Positions 46,271 through 56,308 of a stretch of 64,000 bases of DNA are shown here, piece by piece; positions within the stretch are counted from its first letter, which is position 1, and the number at the start of each line of letters is the position of its first letter. Origin of the DNA: Mantamonas sphyraenae. Taxonomy: Eukaryota > CRuMs > Mantamonadidae. The notes below the pieces were generated by a model that did not search any database, had not been told where the DNA came from, and was given only the letters and a program-made list of their open reading frames with translations. Position numbers and translations under genes: made by a program. The stretch is from the NCBI GenBank assembly GCA_026936335.1, contig JAPMXV010000073.1:1-64000 (forward strand), in the 5' to 3' direction.

Positions 46271-48178
46271 TCACCTTACCTCTGAGCACTCGTGCGACTT
46301 GCCGCCCGGTGGATCGCCCACCCACGCCCGTGTCACTCCAGCCGGATCGAAATAAACGGCACGTGGTGGTTGGGAAACGGCACTCGTTTGCGGTAGAGCT
46401 CCTTTCGGAGAACAGGCGCGTTGACACACTTTGGAAAACCCAGCTGCCCGGAAGCACTTTCGCCGTTTGCCAAGCTTGGGAACGTCCAATGACAGCACCA
46501 CCCATCGATTGTACGTTTTGATGCCTGTCGACACGTGGAGACCCTTGCTCTTGCGCAGAGAGCGCACCTCCTCGCTCAGTGCGTCCAACCTGCTCCATGC
46601 TCGCTGCACCTCCTGGAGCACAGGCGCCTTGGCCGCACACTCGCCCAATTCCTTCCTCACTGTGTCTGGGAGCTTCCCGATGGAAAGGCGCGCATCCAGC
46701 ACGTCCTTCCACAAACGACGCATCTGCGGCAACTTGGCCTTGAGCTGCTTCAGGCTCTTGAGCGTCTTTGGCAGATCGATCACCGTCTTGATCATCTGGT
46801 CCACCTGCGTGATGCCCTGATGATGCCTTCAATGGTCTCCAGGTCCGTCTTGTCCACCGCCGCCACTGCCTTTTTCACAGCCAAGATGTTTGCAGAGATG
46901 GCTCGGATCGCCCCACCTGCCTGCTGCAGCACGTCCATGAATCCCACCACCGACTTGTTCACAGCACCCAAGGCACCGTCTCGCTTCTGTGCCACGCTTC
47001 CCTTGCAGCTGGCAGCAGCCACTTCACCGGGCAGGCGAGCAGGCACAGTTTTCAGCGCCGTCACAAGGCCCTGCACTGCCTCAGACGCACGCTCATACAT
47101 CGCATGCAGCGGATCCAACACCTTGCTGAATCCAGACTTGATCGTTTCGCCTGCGCTTTGCAGGTATGCGATGTAAAACTGCGCCACCGTAGCACAGCCA
47201 GCGCCCAGACTTGCCACGCACACAGCCACACGCACGCTCAGGTCCTGGTACGCCGCCAAGCCCAACTCGGGCAGCTCGATGGTCCAAGCGAATAGTCCGC
47301 GACGCTTGGGGCGGATGATGGAAGCCAGAGCCTGTGCCTTGTTGTCCTGCACGTTGAAACCTTGGGTCAGTGCACACTCGGTCAGCTGCGTCAACAACTT
47401 GGTGGGCATCACATCGCCTCCGCTGGACATTGTTTCCCTGATGTTGACCTGCTTGAGCACGGGTAGACACTTGCAGGCCGCCACCAGAGGCGTCAACATG
47501 TGCGGCGGGCACAGACTCGTCTTGCGCTTGCGAATGGTCAAGCCGCACGGAGAGTGCACGTGTTTGCGTGTCTTGCACGACACGGGTACGTGGGTGCACA
47601 CACGCTTTCGTGAGTGGCACCCTGAGCACCGGCACTTTGTCGACACACTTTTCCTGCTCCTGCAGCGGTCCCACTTTTTCCACGACACCCACTTTTTGCG
47701 CAAACAACGCGAGCAGCGGCACTTTGTCTTGACCGTCTTGCGTGTCTTGCATCGCGTCGGCTGGTTCCAGCACCTCTTTCGCCGCAGAACGCGCTTGCAG
47801 CGGCGTTCCATCCCTGGGACACACACCCTTTTCGAGCACGTTCGACAACCCGGCACGCACACTTTGCGCCGTCCTTTCCGGAACCCAGGCACGCACACGC
47901 GTTTGGAACACGAATGGCATCCGAAAACGCATACTTGCGTACACTTGAGAATGTTGCCAGGCACACACACGCTCTTGTCACAGTGTTTCACGCTCGCCGA
48001 CGATGGAACCGAGCGCTGACGGGGCGCAAACTCGTGCAGCCGCTCCATCGCACATCGCGGCAAACTCGGACACGTCCGCGTCTGCGTCGACCACTTCCTC
48101 GCTTTGGCACAAACACGTGTGTGCGATCGTCAGGAGGATCGCCACCATCAACGCGCTTCGCAGCGCACCCGCTTGCAT
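46271..48178 (-). pseudogene. Secreted basic cysteine-rich protein, two compensating frame breaks
   Basis: The start at 48178 gives a clear signal peptide (hydrophobic core ALMVAILLTIAH, cleavage near CLCQS). After ~50 residues the frame must shift near 48020 into a basic, Cys-rich region. This has four VCVPG motifs and two related blocks (KTVKTKCRCSRC, KSVSTKCRCSGC). A helical domain of ~200 residues follows (ELPELGLAAYQDLSVRVAVC, LQSAGETIKSGFSKVLD). Near 46815 an 11-nt repeat-like insertion ('atcatcagggc') shifts the frame back, and helical sequence (KTVIDLPKTLKSLKQLKAKL) continues to the stop at 46271. The total length is a multiple of three, so the two breaks cancel. The family is not recognised; the N-terminus implies export or the cell surface. 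Confidence 0.65.
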
Positions 48179-48221
48179 CGTGGGTTTTGTTGGGCATCCC
48201 ACAGCCAAACATTGCAACAGC

Positions 48222-48670
48222 TGATCCCATGGAGCCCATGCATGCGGTTCATTGCATGACACATGTGCCTGTGCATTGTCCACGTGGATCGAGTGGGTGG
48301 AACAAGCAGATGGCTTTGGCCACGATGATGGGTTTGTTGAACGGCCAATTGGGATCGAGATTGAGTCGCAGGATGGCGGGGAACAACAATGGGAACCATT
48401 GTGGATGACCATGGATGAGGGAATATCAGCAGCTGCGGTGCGCAGTGGGGACTACGCTTATCCTTTCACCCGTGGGTTTCATGGAGGGAGGGCTTCATTG
48501 AGAGTTGTGGAGAAAGACACACGCAGAGAGAGAGAGTGTGTGTGTGTCTTCAGTGACGTACAGGGGGTGGTGAGGTCGGGAAGGGTCATTGTGTGTGGCC
48601 AAAAACCCTCTCGCGTCACACTTGATCTTGCGCTGCTTGCTCACGCGGCCGACGTACAGACACGTTCAAG
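48222..48670 (+). promoter_or_regulatory. Conserved upstream block of LRR gene C1
   Basis: From 'ggagcccatgcatgcggttc' to the start codon this block is closely matched upstream of LRR genes C2 (52290-52732) and C3 (55870-56308). It includes 'gggaatatcagcagctgcgg', 'acttatcctttcacccgtgg'-like sequence, a variable ag/tg microsatellite and 'agtgacgtacagggggtgg'. It probably holds the promoter and 5' leader. Open frames cross it on both strands but change in length between copies. Confidence 0.55.
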
Positions 48671-50632
48671 ATGAGTGAAGGACTGAGCGATGAGGAATGG
48701 ATAAATTTGCTGCATGGCGGTGATGAGCAAGCAATCAGTGAAGCCTTGGCAAGTGCTGGCAAAGTAAGTGTGGTGGATTTGAGGAGCATCCCTTCCGTGA
48801 TGAGGTCATGAGTGGCAGTAGACTGGGAAACTGACGGCACATCGCAGGAGCTGGACCTCGAGGACATCATGATCGGTGTCGAAGGTGCAGCTGCGTTGGG
48901 CACAGCACTGGCACAGAACAGCACATTGCAGAAGCTGTACCTCAGTCACAACAAGATCGGCGACGAAGGGGCAGCTGCGTTGGGAACGGGACTGGCACAA
49001 AACAGACCATTGCAGGAGCTGGACCTCAGAGGCAACCAGATTGGCGACGAAGGGGCAGCTGCGTTGGGAACGGGACTGGCACAGAACAGCACATTGCAGG
49101 AGCTGGACCTCAGAGGCAACCAGATTGGCGCCGAAGGGGCAGTTGCGTTGGTCACGGGACTGGCACAGAACAGCACATTGCAGAAGCTGTACATCAGTTA
49201 CAACAAGATCGGCGACGAAGGGGCAGCTGCGTTGGGAACGGGACTGGCACAAAACAGAACATTGCAGGAGCTGGACCTCAGAGGCAACCAGATTGGCGCC
49301 GAAGGGGCAGTTGCGTTGGTCACCGGACTGGCACAGAACAGCTCATTGCAGGTGCTGAACCTCAATGACAACAAGATCGGCGACGAAGGGGCAGCTGCGT
49401 TGGTCACGGGACTGGCACAAAACAGAACATTGCAGGAGCTGTACCTCGGAGGCAACCAGATTGGCGCCGAAGGGACAGCTGCGTTGGCCACAGCACTGGC
49501 ACAGAACAGAACATTGAAGGAGCTGGCCCTCGGTGGCAACAAGATCGGGGACGAAGGGGCAGCTGCGTTGGGAACGGGACTGGCACAGAACAGCACATTG
49601 AAGACGCTGGACCTCAGGAACAACCAGATTGGTGCCGAAGGGGCAGCTGCGCTAGGCAGAGTACTGGCACAGAACAGCACATTGCAGAAGCTGGACCTCA
49701 ACCACAACGAGATCGGGGACGAAGGGGCAGCTGCGTTGGCCACAGTACTGGCACAGAACAGTACATTGCAGGTGCTGGACCTCAACCACAACGAGATCGG
49801 GTACGAGGGGGCAGCTGCATTGGGCACAGCACTGGCACAGAACAGAACATTGCAGGTGCTGGACCTCAACCACAACGAGATCGGGGACGAAGGGGCAGCT
49901 GCGTTGGGCACAGTACTGGCACAGAATAGCACCTTGCAGAAGTTGAACCTCAACCACAACGAGATCGGGGACGAAGGAGCAGCTGCGTTGGGAACGGGAC
50001 TGGCACAGAACAGAACATTGCAGACATTGTGGATGTCTTCCTCGATCCCAAAGCTGACACGCAACAATCTGGCTCGCAATACCCAAAAGGCAACTGCCTT
50101 TGTCAACTCTGTCCGCAATGGTGATTTGGTGACCATGCAAGAACTCTTTGCATGGGGCGTTCATGTTGATGCGCTGGTGGACAAAGAACATTCCAAAACC
50201 CCGCTGCTAATCGCTGTTCAAGCAAATCAAGAAAAAGCTGCGAGAGCCTTGTTGGAGCATGGTGCCACTGTGACCCCTGATGTCAGGGAATGGATGGATG
50301 ATGTGGGCTGGTCAAGCGAGTGGCACTTTCTCTGGAGCCCACAGCTGGACAAGCAAATGGAGACGGCCATGGTGATGAACATGGAGGAGCGGGAAGTGAT
50401 GTTTGGCGCAGGGAGCATGGCCGAGTACGAGCCCACGGCTGAGTGGTGCACCCAGCCTGACGAGGTGTTATCGAGGGTCATGGGATGGCTGATACGACTG
50501 CCTGAGGAGCAGTCATCGACGCCAGCTGGTGGCAATCAAGCACGCAAGCGCCAGCTCGATGACGACGACGACGTAGTCAACACTACAGGCAACAATACCA
50601 GCACGAACGATACCAAACGGCAGCGTGTGTAG
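48671..50632 (+). CDS. LRR-ankyrin protein C1 (625 aa)
   Basis: Exon 1 is 48671-48763 (MSEGLSDEEWINLLHGGDEQ...), the intron 48764-48847 (84 nt, GTAAGT...TCGCAG, phase 0) and exon 2 48848-50632. Architecture: a 31-residue N-terminal cap; 14 ribonuclease-inhibitor-type LRRs of 28 residues (84-nt units; NQIGDEGAAALGTGLAQNST pattern); an ankyrin-like pair (RNGDLVTMQELFAWGVHVDA, NQEKAARALLEHGATVTP); the C-terminal block WHFLWSPQLDKQMETAMVMN ... MFGAGSMAEYEPTAEW; and an acidic-to-basic tail ending DTKRQRV. No signal peptide or membrane segment. LRR plus ankyrin suggests protein recognition in cytoplasm or nucleus. The stop is TAG, which shows that TAG is not reassigned here. Confidence 0.9.
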
Positions 50633-51249
50633 GCAATGTCTCTTTGCAAGCAGTCACACTTTGTGTTCTGTGCTCTCTTCCAGGACTGTAGCACATGGCA
50701 AGCGTTGGCTGGGATGTGGAAATGTGGAAGTGGTGTGTGGCTGGGGTCGACGACCGGAAAGACGACGGAAGATTGCGCGGAGCTCCTGCTCTGCCACCGT
50801 ACGCACGCAGCAAGGTGGAATACACCAGGGAGGCACATGGTATCATGCACAGTATGGGACGGGAACACGTGCCAGCAGGTTTGGCATGTTGTGGTGACAC
50901 CCGGGGCAGCGTCAACTTCTGCCAGAAACTGTGCCCTGCGCAGCGTGTATGTGCAGATACAACCCCAACGAACAGAGCCAAATGGTCATGGGCATGCACA
51001 CACACACACGAATCACCGCACATTGTGTGTGGTTGCATCGAGGACGACGCAGCAGTGGGGTGGGAATTCCACCCTTGGATTGCGACTGCATGCCGGGAAG
51101 ACCCCGTGGTTGTTGCGATCCCGATGCATGCAGTTTGCCAACACACTGTACTTGATGGTGATTCCACTGGCAAGAATGACAGTGGTACAACACAGCACAC
51201 AAAGAGCAAGAGAGACCACACCACAACCCAACACACCCAACCGCAAGAG
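50633..51249. other. Spacer between LRR gene C1 and Cys-module gene
   Basis: This 617-base stretch recurs downstream of C2 (54185-54803). One frame is open from 50695 through the downstream gene in both copies, giving a possible 297-residue protein. Changes between the copies look unconstrained at protein level before the conserved MSTR start, so it is treated as promoter and spacer. Confidence 0.55.
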
Positions 51250-51588
51250 ATGAGCACACGCGTTTGCCAGACTTGCCACCAGACCACAGACCGAACCCAG
51301 GATTGTCGCTATGGCCAGCGATGCCGGTATGGAGCCGAGCGATGCCGGTTCCACCACTGCCACCACCACCACCACCGGTCACGATGGAGTGGTGAGCACA
51401 GCCACCGGACGCAGCCGCAGCAGCAGCAGCAGCAGCAGAGACACACGAAGAAGCAGCGGGAGAAGAAGCAGGAGGCAGGAGACGAGGAGCAGGCAGAGGG
51501 AGCCATGACCGAGCAGCTGATGCAGGTGGTCGTCACCGTCAGCACAGCTGTGGTCACCAGCATCCTCCGATCACGCGGATGGATCTGA
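51250..51588 (+). CDS. Small Cys-module protein, copy 1 (112 aa)
   Basis: It starts MSTRVCQTCHQTTD and carries one module with the exact spacing C-x2-C-x9-C-x5-C-x6-C-x4-C (ends FHHC). A His run, a Gln run, a charged helix (KKQREKKQEAGDEEQAEGA) and a C-terminal hydrophobic/amphipathic segment (LMQVVVTVSTAVVTSILRSR) follow. It could anchor at a membrane or form an oligomerising helix. It has no ligase or vWA domain, unlike the other members. An upstream in-frame extension is possible; the start was chosen from the shared MSTR N-terminus. A protein with the same sequence is encoded at 54804. Confidence 0.75.
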   Translation: MSTRVCQTCHQTTDRTQDCRYGQRCRYGAERCRFHHCHHHHHRSRWSGEHSHRTQPQQQQQQQRHTKKQREKKQEAGDEEQAEGAMTEQLMQVVVTVSTAVVTSILRSRGWI

Positions 51589-51848
51589 GCCCACCTGCCC
51601 CCCCCCTGGACGACACACGTGGAGGAGGAGAGGAGAAGGAGAGACTGGGAGAGACATGGAAGAGAGAAGTGAGCGGGTGAGATGACATTCTCTCTTTTTA
51701 TCCCTTTTGCTTGTGTCTTGGTTCCCCGCACCACCCCCAATGTGTGGCAATGACACCAATCAAGAGATGCAAAAGAAAGAACCCACCCACAGATGTGTGC
51801 GTGGGGTGGGTTGGTGTGTGTGTGTGTGTCGGTGCTGGTCATGGTGGA

Positions 51849-52288
51849 TCACCATCCATTGTCTCGGGCCATCCGCTGCAGAGCTCGCACCAGCTGCACT
51901 CGGTCATCCCCCGACGCTCGCCCAGGGTCGATGTGGGCGTTGGCCAGAAAGGCGCGGTTGCCTCGGGCCAGGTTGGGAGCTCCGTCTGCGTTGATGGCCA
52001 TCCACCGGTAGTCACCGCCGGTGGTCCAGGGCATGTTGTGTGTGTTTGCTGTGGGTTGGGGTTGGGTAAGCGGGGTGCGCTAGTGTCATTGTGGGTCCCA
52101 TGGTGCCATTTTGTACCCGGCAGGTGCCACCCACATGCTTCTGGGATCGCAGCCATGGCATTCTCGGTGTGCAGTCTCCCATCGACCTCCACCGCCAGAA
52201 TTCCTGATTCCCCACACCGCACCCGCCAGTCGACGAGAACGGACACATGGGTGGCATGGGATGGTCTCATACGACGCTTGTGTTCCAT
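51849..52288 (-). CDS. Small tandem gene, GESGIL family, copy 1 (117 aa)
   Basis: Exon 1 is 52288-52135, the intron 52134-52049 (86 nt, GTGGGT...CCCACAG, phase 1) and exon 2 52048-51849. Exon 1 has VSVLVDWRVRCGESGILAVE and exon 2 has GGDYRWMAINADGAPNLARG followed by RVQLVRALQRMARDNGW. A 27-nt in-frame deletion relative to copy 2 (55.4 kb) and the same 86-nt intron in three copies support coding. The start is uncertain because the frame is open to 52471; MEHKRR is used here. The family is unknown. It is transcribed away from LRR gene C2. Confidence 0.5.
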
Positions 52289-52289
52289 G

Positions 52290-52732
52290 GAAGCCCATTC
52301 ATGCGGTTCATTGCAGGACACATGTGCGTGTGCATTGTCCAGGTGGATCGAGTGGGTGGAACAAGGAGTTGACTTTGGGCACGACGATGGGGTTCTTGAA
52401 CGGCCAATTGGGCGCGGGATTGAGTCGCACGTTGGCGGGGAACAACAATGGGAACCATTGTGGATGACCATGGATGAGGGAATATCAGCAGCTGCGGTGC
52501 GCAGTGGGGACTACGCTTATCCTTTCACCCGTGGGTTTCATGGAGGGAGGGCTTCATTGAGAGTTGTGGAGAAAGACACGCAGAGAGAGTCTGTGTGTGT
52601 GTGTGTGTTCAGTGACGTACAGGGGGTGGTGAGGTGGGGAAGGGTCATTGTGTTTGGCCAAAAACAACCCTCTCGCTCCACCCTTCGTCTTTGGCTGCTT
52701 GCTCACGCTGCCGACGTACAGACACGTTCAGG
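52290..52732 (+). promoter_or_regulatory. Conserved upstream block of LRR gene C2
   Basis: It matches 48222-48670 and 55870-56308 almost base for base apart from the microsatellite near 52580-52605. It lies between the divergent small gene and LRR gene C2 and probably serves both. Confidence 0.55.
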
Positions 52733-54184
52733 ATGAGTGAACGATTGATCAAGGAGGAATGGAGAAAGTTGCTGCATGGCGGTGATGAGCAAGCTATCAG
52801 TGAAGCCCTGGAACGTGCTGGCAAAGTATGTGTGTTGGATTTGAGGGGCATCCCTTCCATGGTGAGGTCATGAGTGGCAGCAGACTGGGAAACTGACAGC
52901 ACAATGCAGGAGCTGAACCTCCAACGCAACCAGATCGGGGACGAAGGGGCAGCTGCGTTGGGCACAGCACTGGTACAGAACAGCACATTGCAAGTCCTGA
53001 AGCTCGGAGGCAACGAAATCGAGGACCAAGGGGCGGCTGTATTGGGCACAGCACTGGCACAGAACAGCACAGTGCAGGTTCTGGAGCTCAATGGCAACCT
53101 GATCGGGGACGAAGGGGCAGATGCGTTGGCCACAGCACTGGCACAGAACAGCACCTTGCAGGTGCTGAGCCTCGGTGGAAACCTGATCGGGGACGAAGGG
53201 GCGGTTGCGTTTGGTTCGGAGCTGGCACAAAGCAGCACATTGCAGAAGCTGGTGCTTAATTACAACCAGATCGGGGACGAAGGGGCAGCTGCGTTGGGAA
53301 CGGGACTGTCACACAACAGTACATTGCAGGTACTGGAGCTCAGTGGCAACGAGTTCGGGTACGAGGGGGCAGCTGCATTGGGCACAGCACTGGCACAGAA
53401 CAGAACATTGCAGGTGCTGGAGCTCATGGACAGCCAGATTGGCGACGAAGGGGCAGCTGCGTTGGGCACAGCACTGGCACAGAACAGAACATTGCAGATG
53501 CTGAACCTCTTGAACAATCAGATTGGGGACGAAGGGGCAGCTGCGTTGTTCACCGGACTGGCACAGAACAGAACATTGCAGAAATTGCTGATTCCCTCTA
53601 TCCCATCGCTGACACGCAGAAATCTGGCTCGCAATACCCAAAAGGCAACTGCGTTCGTCAACTCTGTCCGCAATGGTGATTTGGTGACCATGCAAGAACT
53701 ATTTGCATGGGGCGTCCACGTTGATGTGCTGGTGGGCGAGGAACGTTTGATCACCCCGCTGCTGATCGCTGTTCAAGCAAATCAAGCAAAAGCCGCGAGA
53801 GCCTTGTTGGAGCATGGTGCCACTGTGACCCCTGCTGTCAGGGAATGGATGGATGATGTGGGCTGGTCACCCCAGTGGCACTTTCTTTGGAGCCCACAGC
53901 TGGACAAGCAAGTGGAGACGGCCATGGTGATGAACATGGAGGAGCGGGAAGTGATGTTCGGCGCAGGGAGCATGGCCGAGTACGAGCCCACGGCTGAGTG
54001 GTGCACCCAGCCTGACGAGGTGGTAACGAGGGTCATGGGATGGCTGATACGACTGCCTGAGGACCAATCACCGACGCCAGCTGGTGGCAATCAAGCACAC
54101 AAGCGTCAGCACGACGACGACGACGTAGTCCACACTACAGGCAACGATACCAGCATGCACGATACCAAACGACATCGTGTGTAG
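52733..54184 (+). CDS. LRR-ankyrin protein C2 (455 aa)
   Basis: Exon 1 is 52733-52825 (MSERLIKEEWRKLLHGGDEQ...), the intron 52826-52909 (84 nt, GTATGT...ATGCAG) and exon 2 52910-54184. It has the family order: N-terminal cap, eight 28-residue LRRs (fewest of the three C genes), ankyrin-like pair (GDLVTMQELFAWGVHVDVLV; ARALLEHGATVTPAV), C-terminal block (WHFLWSPQLDKQVETAMVMN) and an acidic-basic tail ending DTKRHRV. Downstream of the LRRs it is nearly identical to C1, so the receptor-like part varies in repeat number while the output half is constant. Confidence 0.9.
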
Positions 54185-54803
54185 GCAAAGTCTCTTTGCA
54201 AGCAGTCACACGTTGTCTTCTGTGCTCCATTTTCCAGGAGTGTAGCACATGGCAAGCGTTGGTTGGGATGTTGCAATGTGGAAGTGGTGTGTGGCTGGTG
54301 TGGACGACCAGAAAGACGCCGGAAGATTGCGCGGGGCTCCTGCTCTGCCACCGTACGCACGCAGCAAGGTGGAATCCTCCAGGGAGGCAGATGGTATCAT
54401 GCACAGTATGGGACGGGAACACGTGCCAGCAGGTTTGGCATGTTGTGGTGACACCCGGGGCAGCGGCAACTTCCGCCAGGTTCAGTGCCCTGCGCTGCGT
54501 ATTAGCGCAGATACAACACCAACGAACAGAGCCAAATGGTCATGGGCATGCACACACACACACGAATCACCGCACATTGTGTGTGGTTGCATCGAGGACG
54601 ACGCAGCATTTGGGTGGGAATTCCACCCTTGGATTGCGACTGCATGCCGGGAAGACCCCGTGGTTGTTGCGATCCCGATGCATGCAGTTTGCCAACACAC
54701 TGTACTTGATGGAGATTCCACTGGCAAGAATGACAGTGGTACAACACAGCACACAAAGAGCAAGAGAGACCACACCACAACCCAACACACCCAACCGCAA
54801 GAG

Positions 54804-55142
54804 ATGAGCACACGCGTTTGCCAGACTTGCCACCAGACCACAGACCGAACCCAGGATTGTCGCTATGGCCAGCGATGCCGGTATGGAGCCGAGCGATGCC
54901 GGTTCCACCACTGCCACCACCACCACCACCGGTCACGATGGAGTGGTGAGCACAGCCACCGGACGCAGCCGCAGCAGCAGCAGCAGCAGCAGAGACACAC
55001 GAAGAAGCAGCGGGAGAAGAAGCAGGAGGCAGGAGACGAGGAGCAGGCAGAGGGAGCCATGACCGAGCAGCTGATGCAGGTGGTCGTCACCGTCAGCACA
55101 GCTGTGGTCACCAGCATCCTCCGATCACGCGGATGGATCTGA
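54804..55142 (+). CDS. Small Cys-module protein, copy 2 (112 aa)
   Basis: It encodes the same 112 residues as the gene at 51250, with nearly identical flanks at a constant 3,554-bp offset over several hundred bases. It has one C-x2-C-x9-C-x5-C-x6-C-x4-C module, a His run, a Gln run, a charged helix and a hydrophobic C-terminal segment. The identity points to a recent segmental duplication or gene conversion. Confidence 0.75.
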   Translation: MSTRVCQTCHQTTDRTQDCRYGQRCRYGAERCRFHHCHHHHHRSRWSGEHSHRTQPQQQQQQQRHTKKQREKKQEAGDEEQAEGAMTEQLMQVVVTVSTAVVTSILRSRGWI

Positions 55143-55404
55143 GCCCACCTGCCCCCCCCCTGGACGACACACGTGGAGGAGGAGAGGAGAAGGAGAGACT
55201 GGGAGAGAGATGGAAGAGAGAAAGTGAGCGGGTGATTCTCTCTTTTTATCCCTTTTGGCTTGTGTCTTGGTTCCCCGCACCACCCCCAATGTGTGGCAAT
55301 GACACCAATCAAGAGATGAAAAAAAAAAAAGAAAGAACCCACCCACAGATGTGTGCGTGGGGTGGGGTAGGGTGTGTGTGTGTGTCGGTGCTGGTCATGG
55401 TGGA

Positions 55405-55862
55405 TCACCATCCATTGTCTCGGGCCATCCGCTGCAGAGCTCGCACCAGCTGCACTCGGTCATCCCCCGACGCTCGCCCAGGGTCGATGTGGGCGTTGGC
55501 CAGAAAGGCACGGTTGCCTCGGGCCAGGTTGGGAGCTCCGTCTGCGTTGATGGCCATCCACCGGTAGTCACCGCCGGTGGTCCAGACTCGGGCGCGTCGC
55601 TGTCGCTCGTTGGGCATCTTGTGTGTGCTTGCTGTGGGTTGGGGTTGGGTAAGCGGGGTGCGCTGGTGTCATTGTGGGTCCCATGGTGCCATTTTGTACC
55701 CGTCAGGTGCCATCCACATGCTTCTGGGATCGCAGCCATGGCTTTCACGGTGTGCAGTCTCCCATCGACCTCCACCGCCAGAATTCCTGATTCCCCACAC
55801 CGCACCCGCCAGTCGACGAAAACGGACACTTGGATGGTATTGGATGGTCCCACACGACGCAT
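55405..55862 (-). CDS. Small tandem gene, GESGIL family, copy 2 (123 aa)
   Basis: Exon 1 is 55862-55718, the intron 55717-55632 (86 nt, phase 1) and exon 2 55631-55405. It has the longest exon 2 of the three copies: MPNERQRRARVW, then GGDYRWMAINADGAPNLARG and RVQLVRALQRMARDNGW. Exon 1 keeps VFVDWRVRCGESGILAVEVD. The start is set at the methionine shared with copy 3 (EHMRRV); a longer frame extends upstream. Function is unknown. Confidence 0.5.
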
Positions 55863-55869
55863 GTGTTCG

Positions 55870-56308
55870 ATGGGAGCCCATGCATGTGGTTCATTGCATG
55901 ACACATGTGTCTGTGCATTGTCCAGGTGGATCGGGTGGGTGGAACAAGGAGATGGCTTTGGCCACGACGATGGGTTTGTAGAACGGCCAATTGGGCGCGG
56001 TGTTGAGTCGCAGGATGGCGGGGAACAACAATGGGAACCATTGTGGATGACCATGGATGAGGGAATATCAGCAGCTGCGGTGCGCAATGGGGACTACGCT
56101 TATCCTTTCACCCGTGGGGTTCATGGAGGGAGGGCTTCATTGAGAGTTGTGGAGAAAGACGCACTGAGAGAGAGTGTGTGTGTGTGTTCAGTGACGTACA
56201 GGGGGTGGTGAGGTCGGGAAGGGTCATTGTGTTTGGCCAAAACCCCTCTCGCGTCACACTTGATCTTTGGCTGCTTGCTCACGCGGCCGACGTACAGGCA
56301 CGTTCAGG
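55870..56308 (+). promoter_or_regulatory. Conserved upstream block of LRR gene C3
   Basis: This is the third copy of the block described at 48222-48670. A substitution-rich centre is bounded by strongly conserved 'gggaatatcagcagctgcgg' and 'agtgacgtacagggggtgg'. It is probably the promoter and leader. Confidence 0.5.

Noticed and set aside
48252-48674. Plus-strand open frame through the LRR upstream block (DEGISAAAVRSGDYAYPF)
   Set aside because: It ends differently in each copy because of the microsatellite, and substitutions between copies do not favour the frame; better explained as promoter and leader.
50695-51249. In-frame upstream extension of the small Cys-module gene to ~297 residues
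   Set aside because: Open in both copies, but changes there are mostly amino-acid changing, while the MSTR start is shared by all family members.
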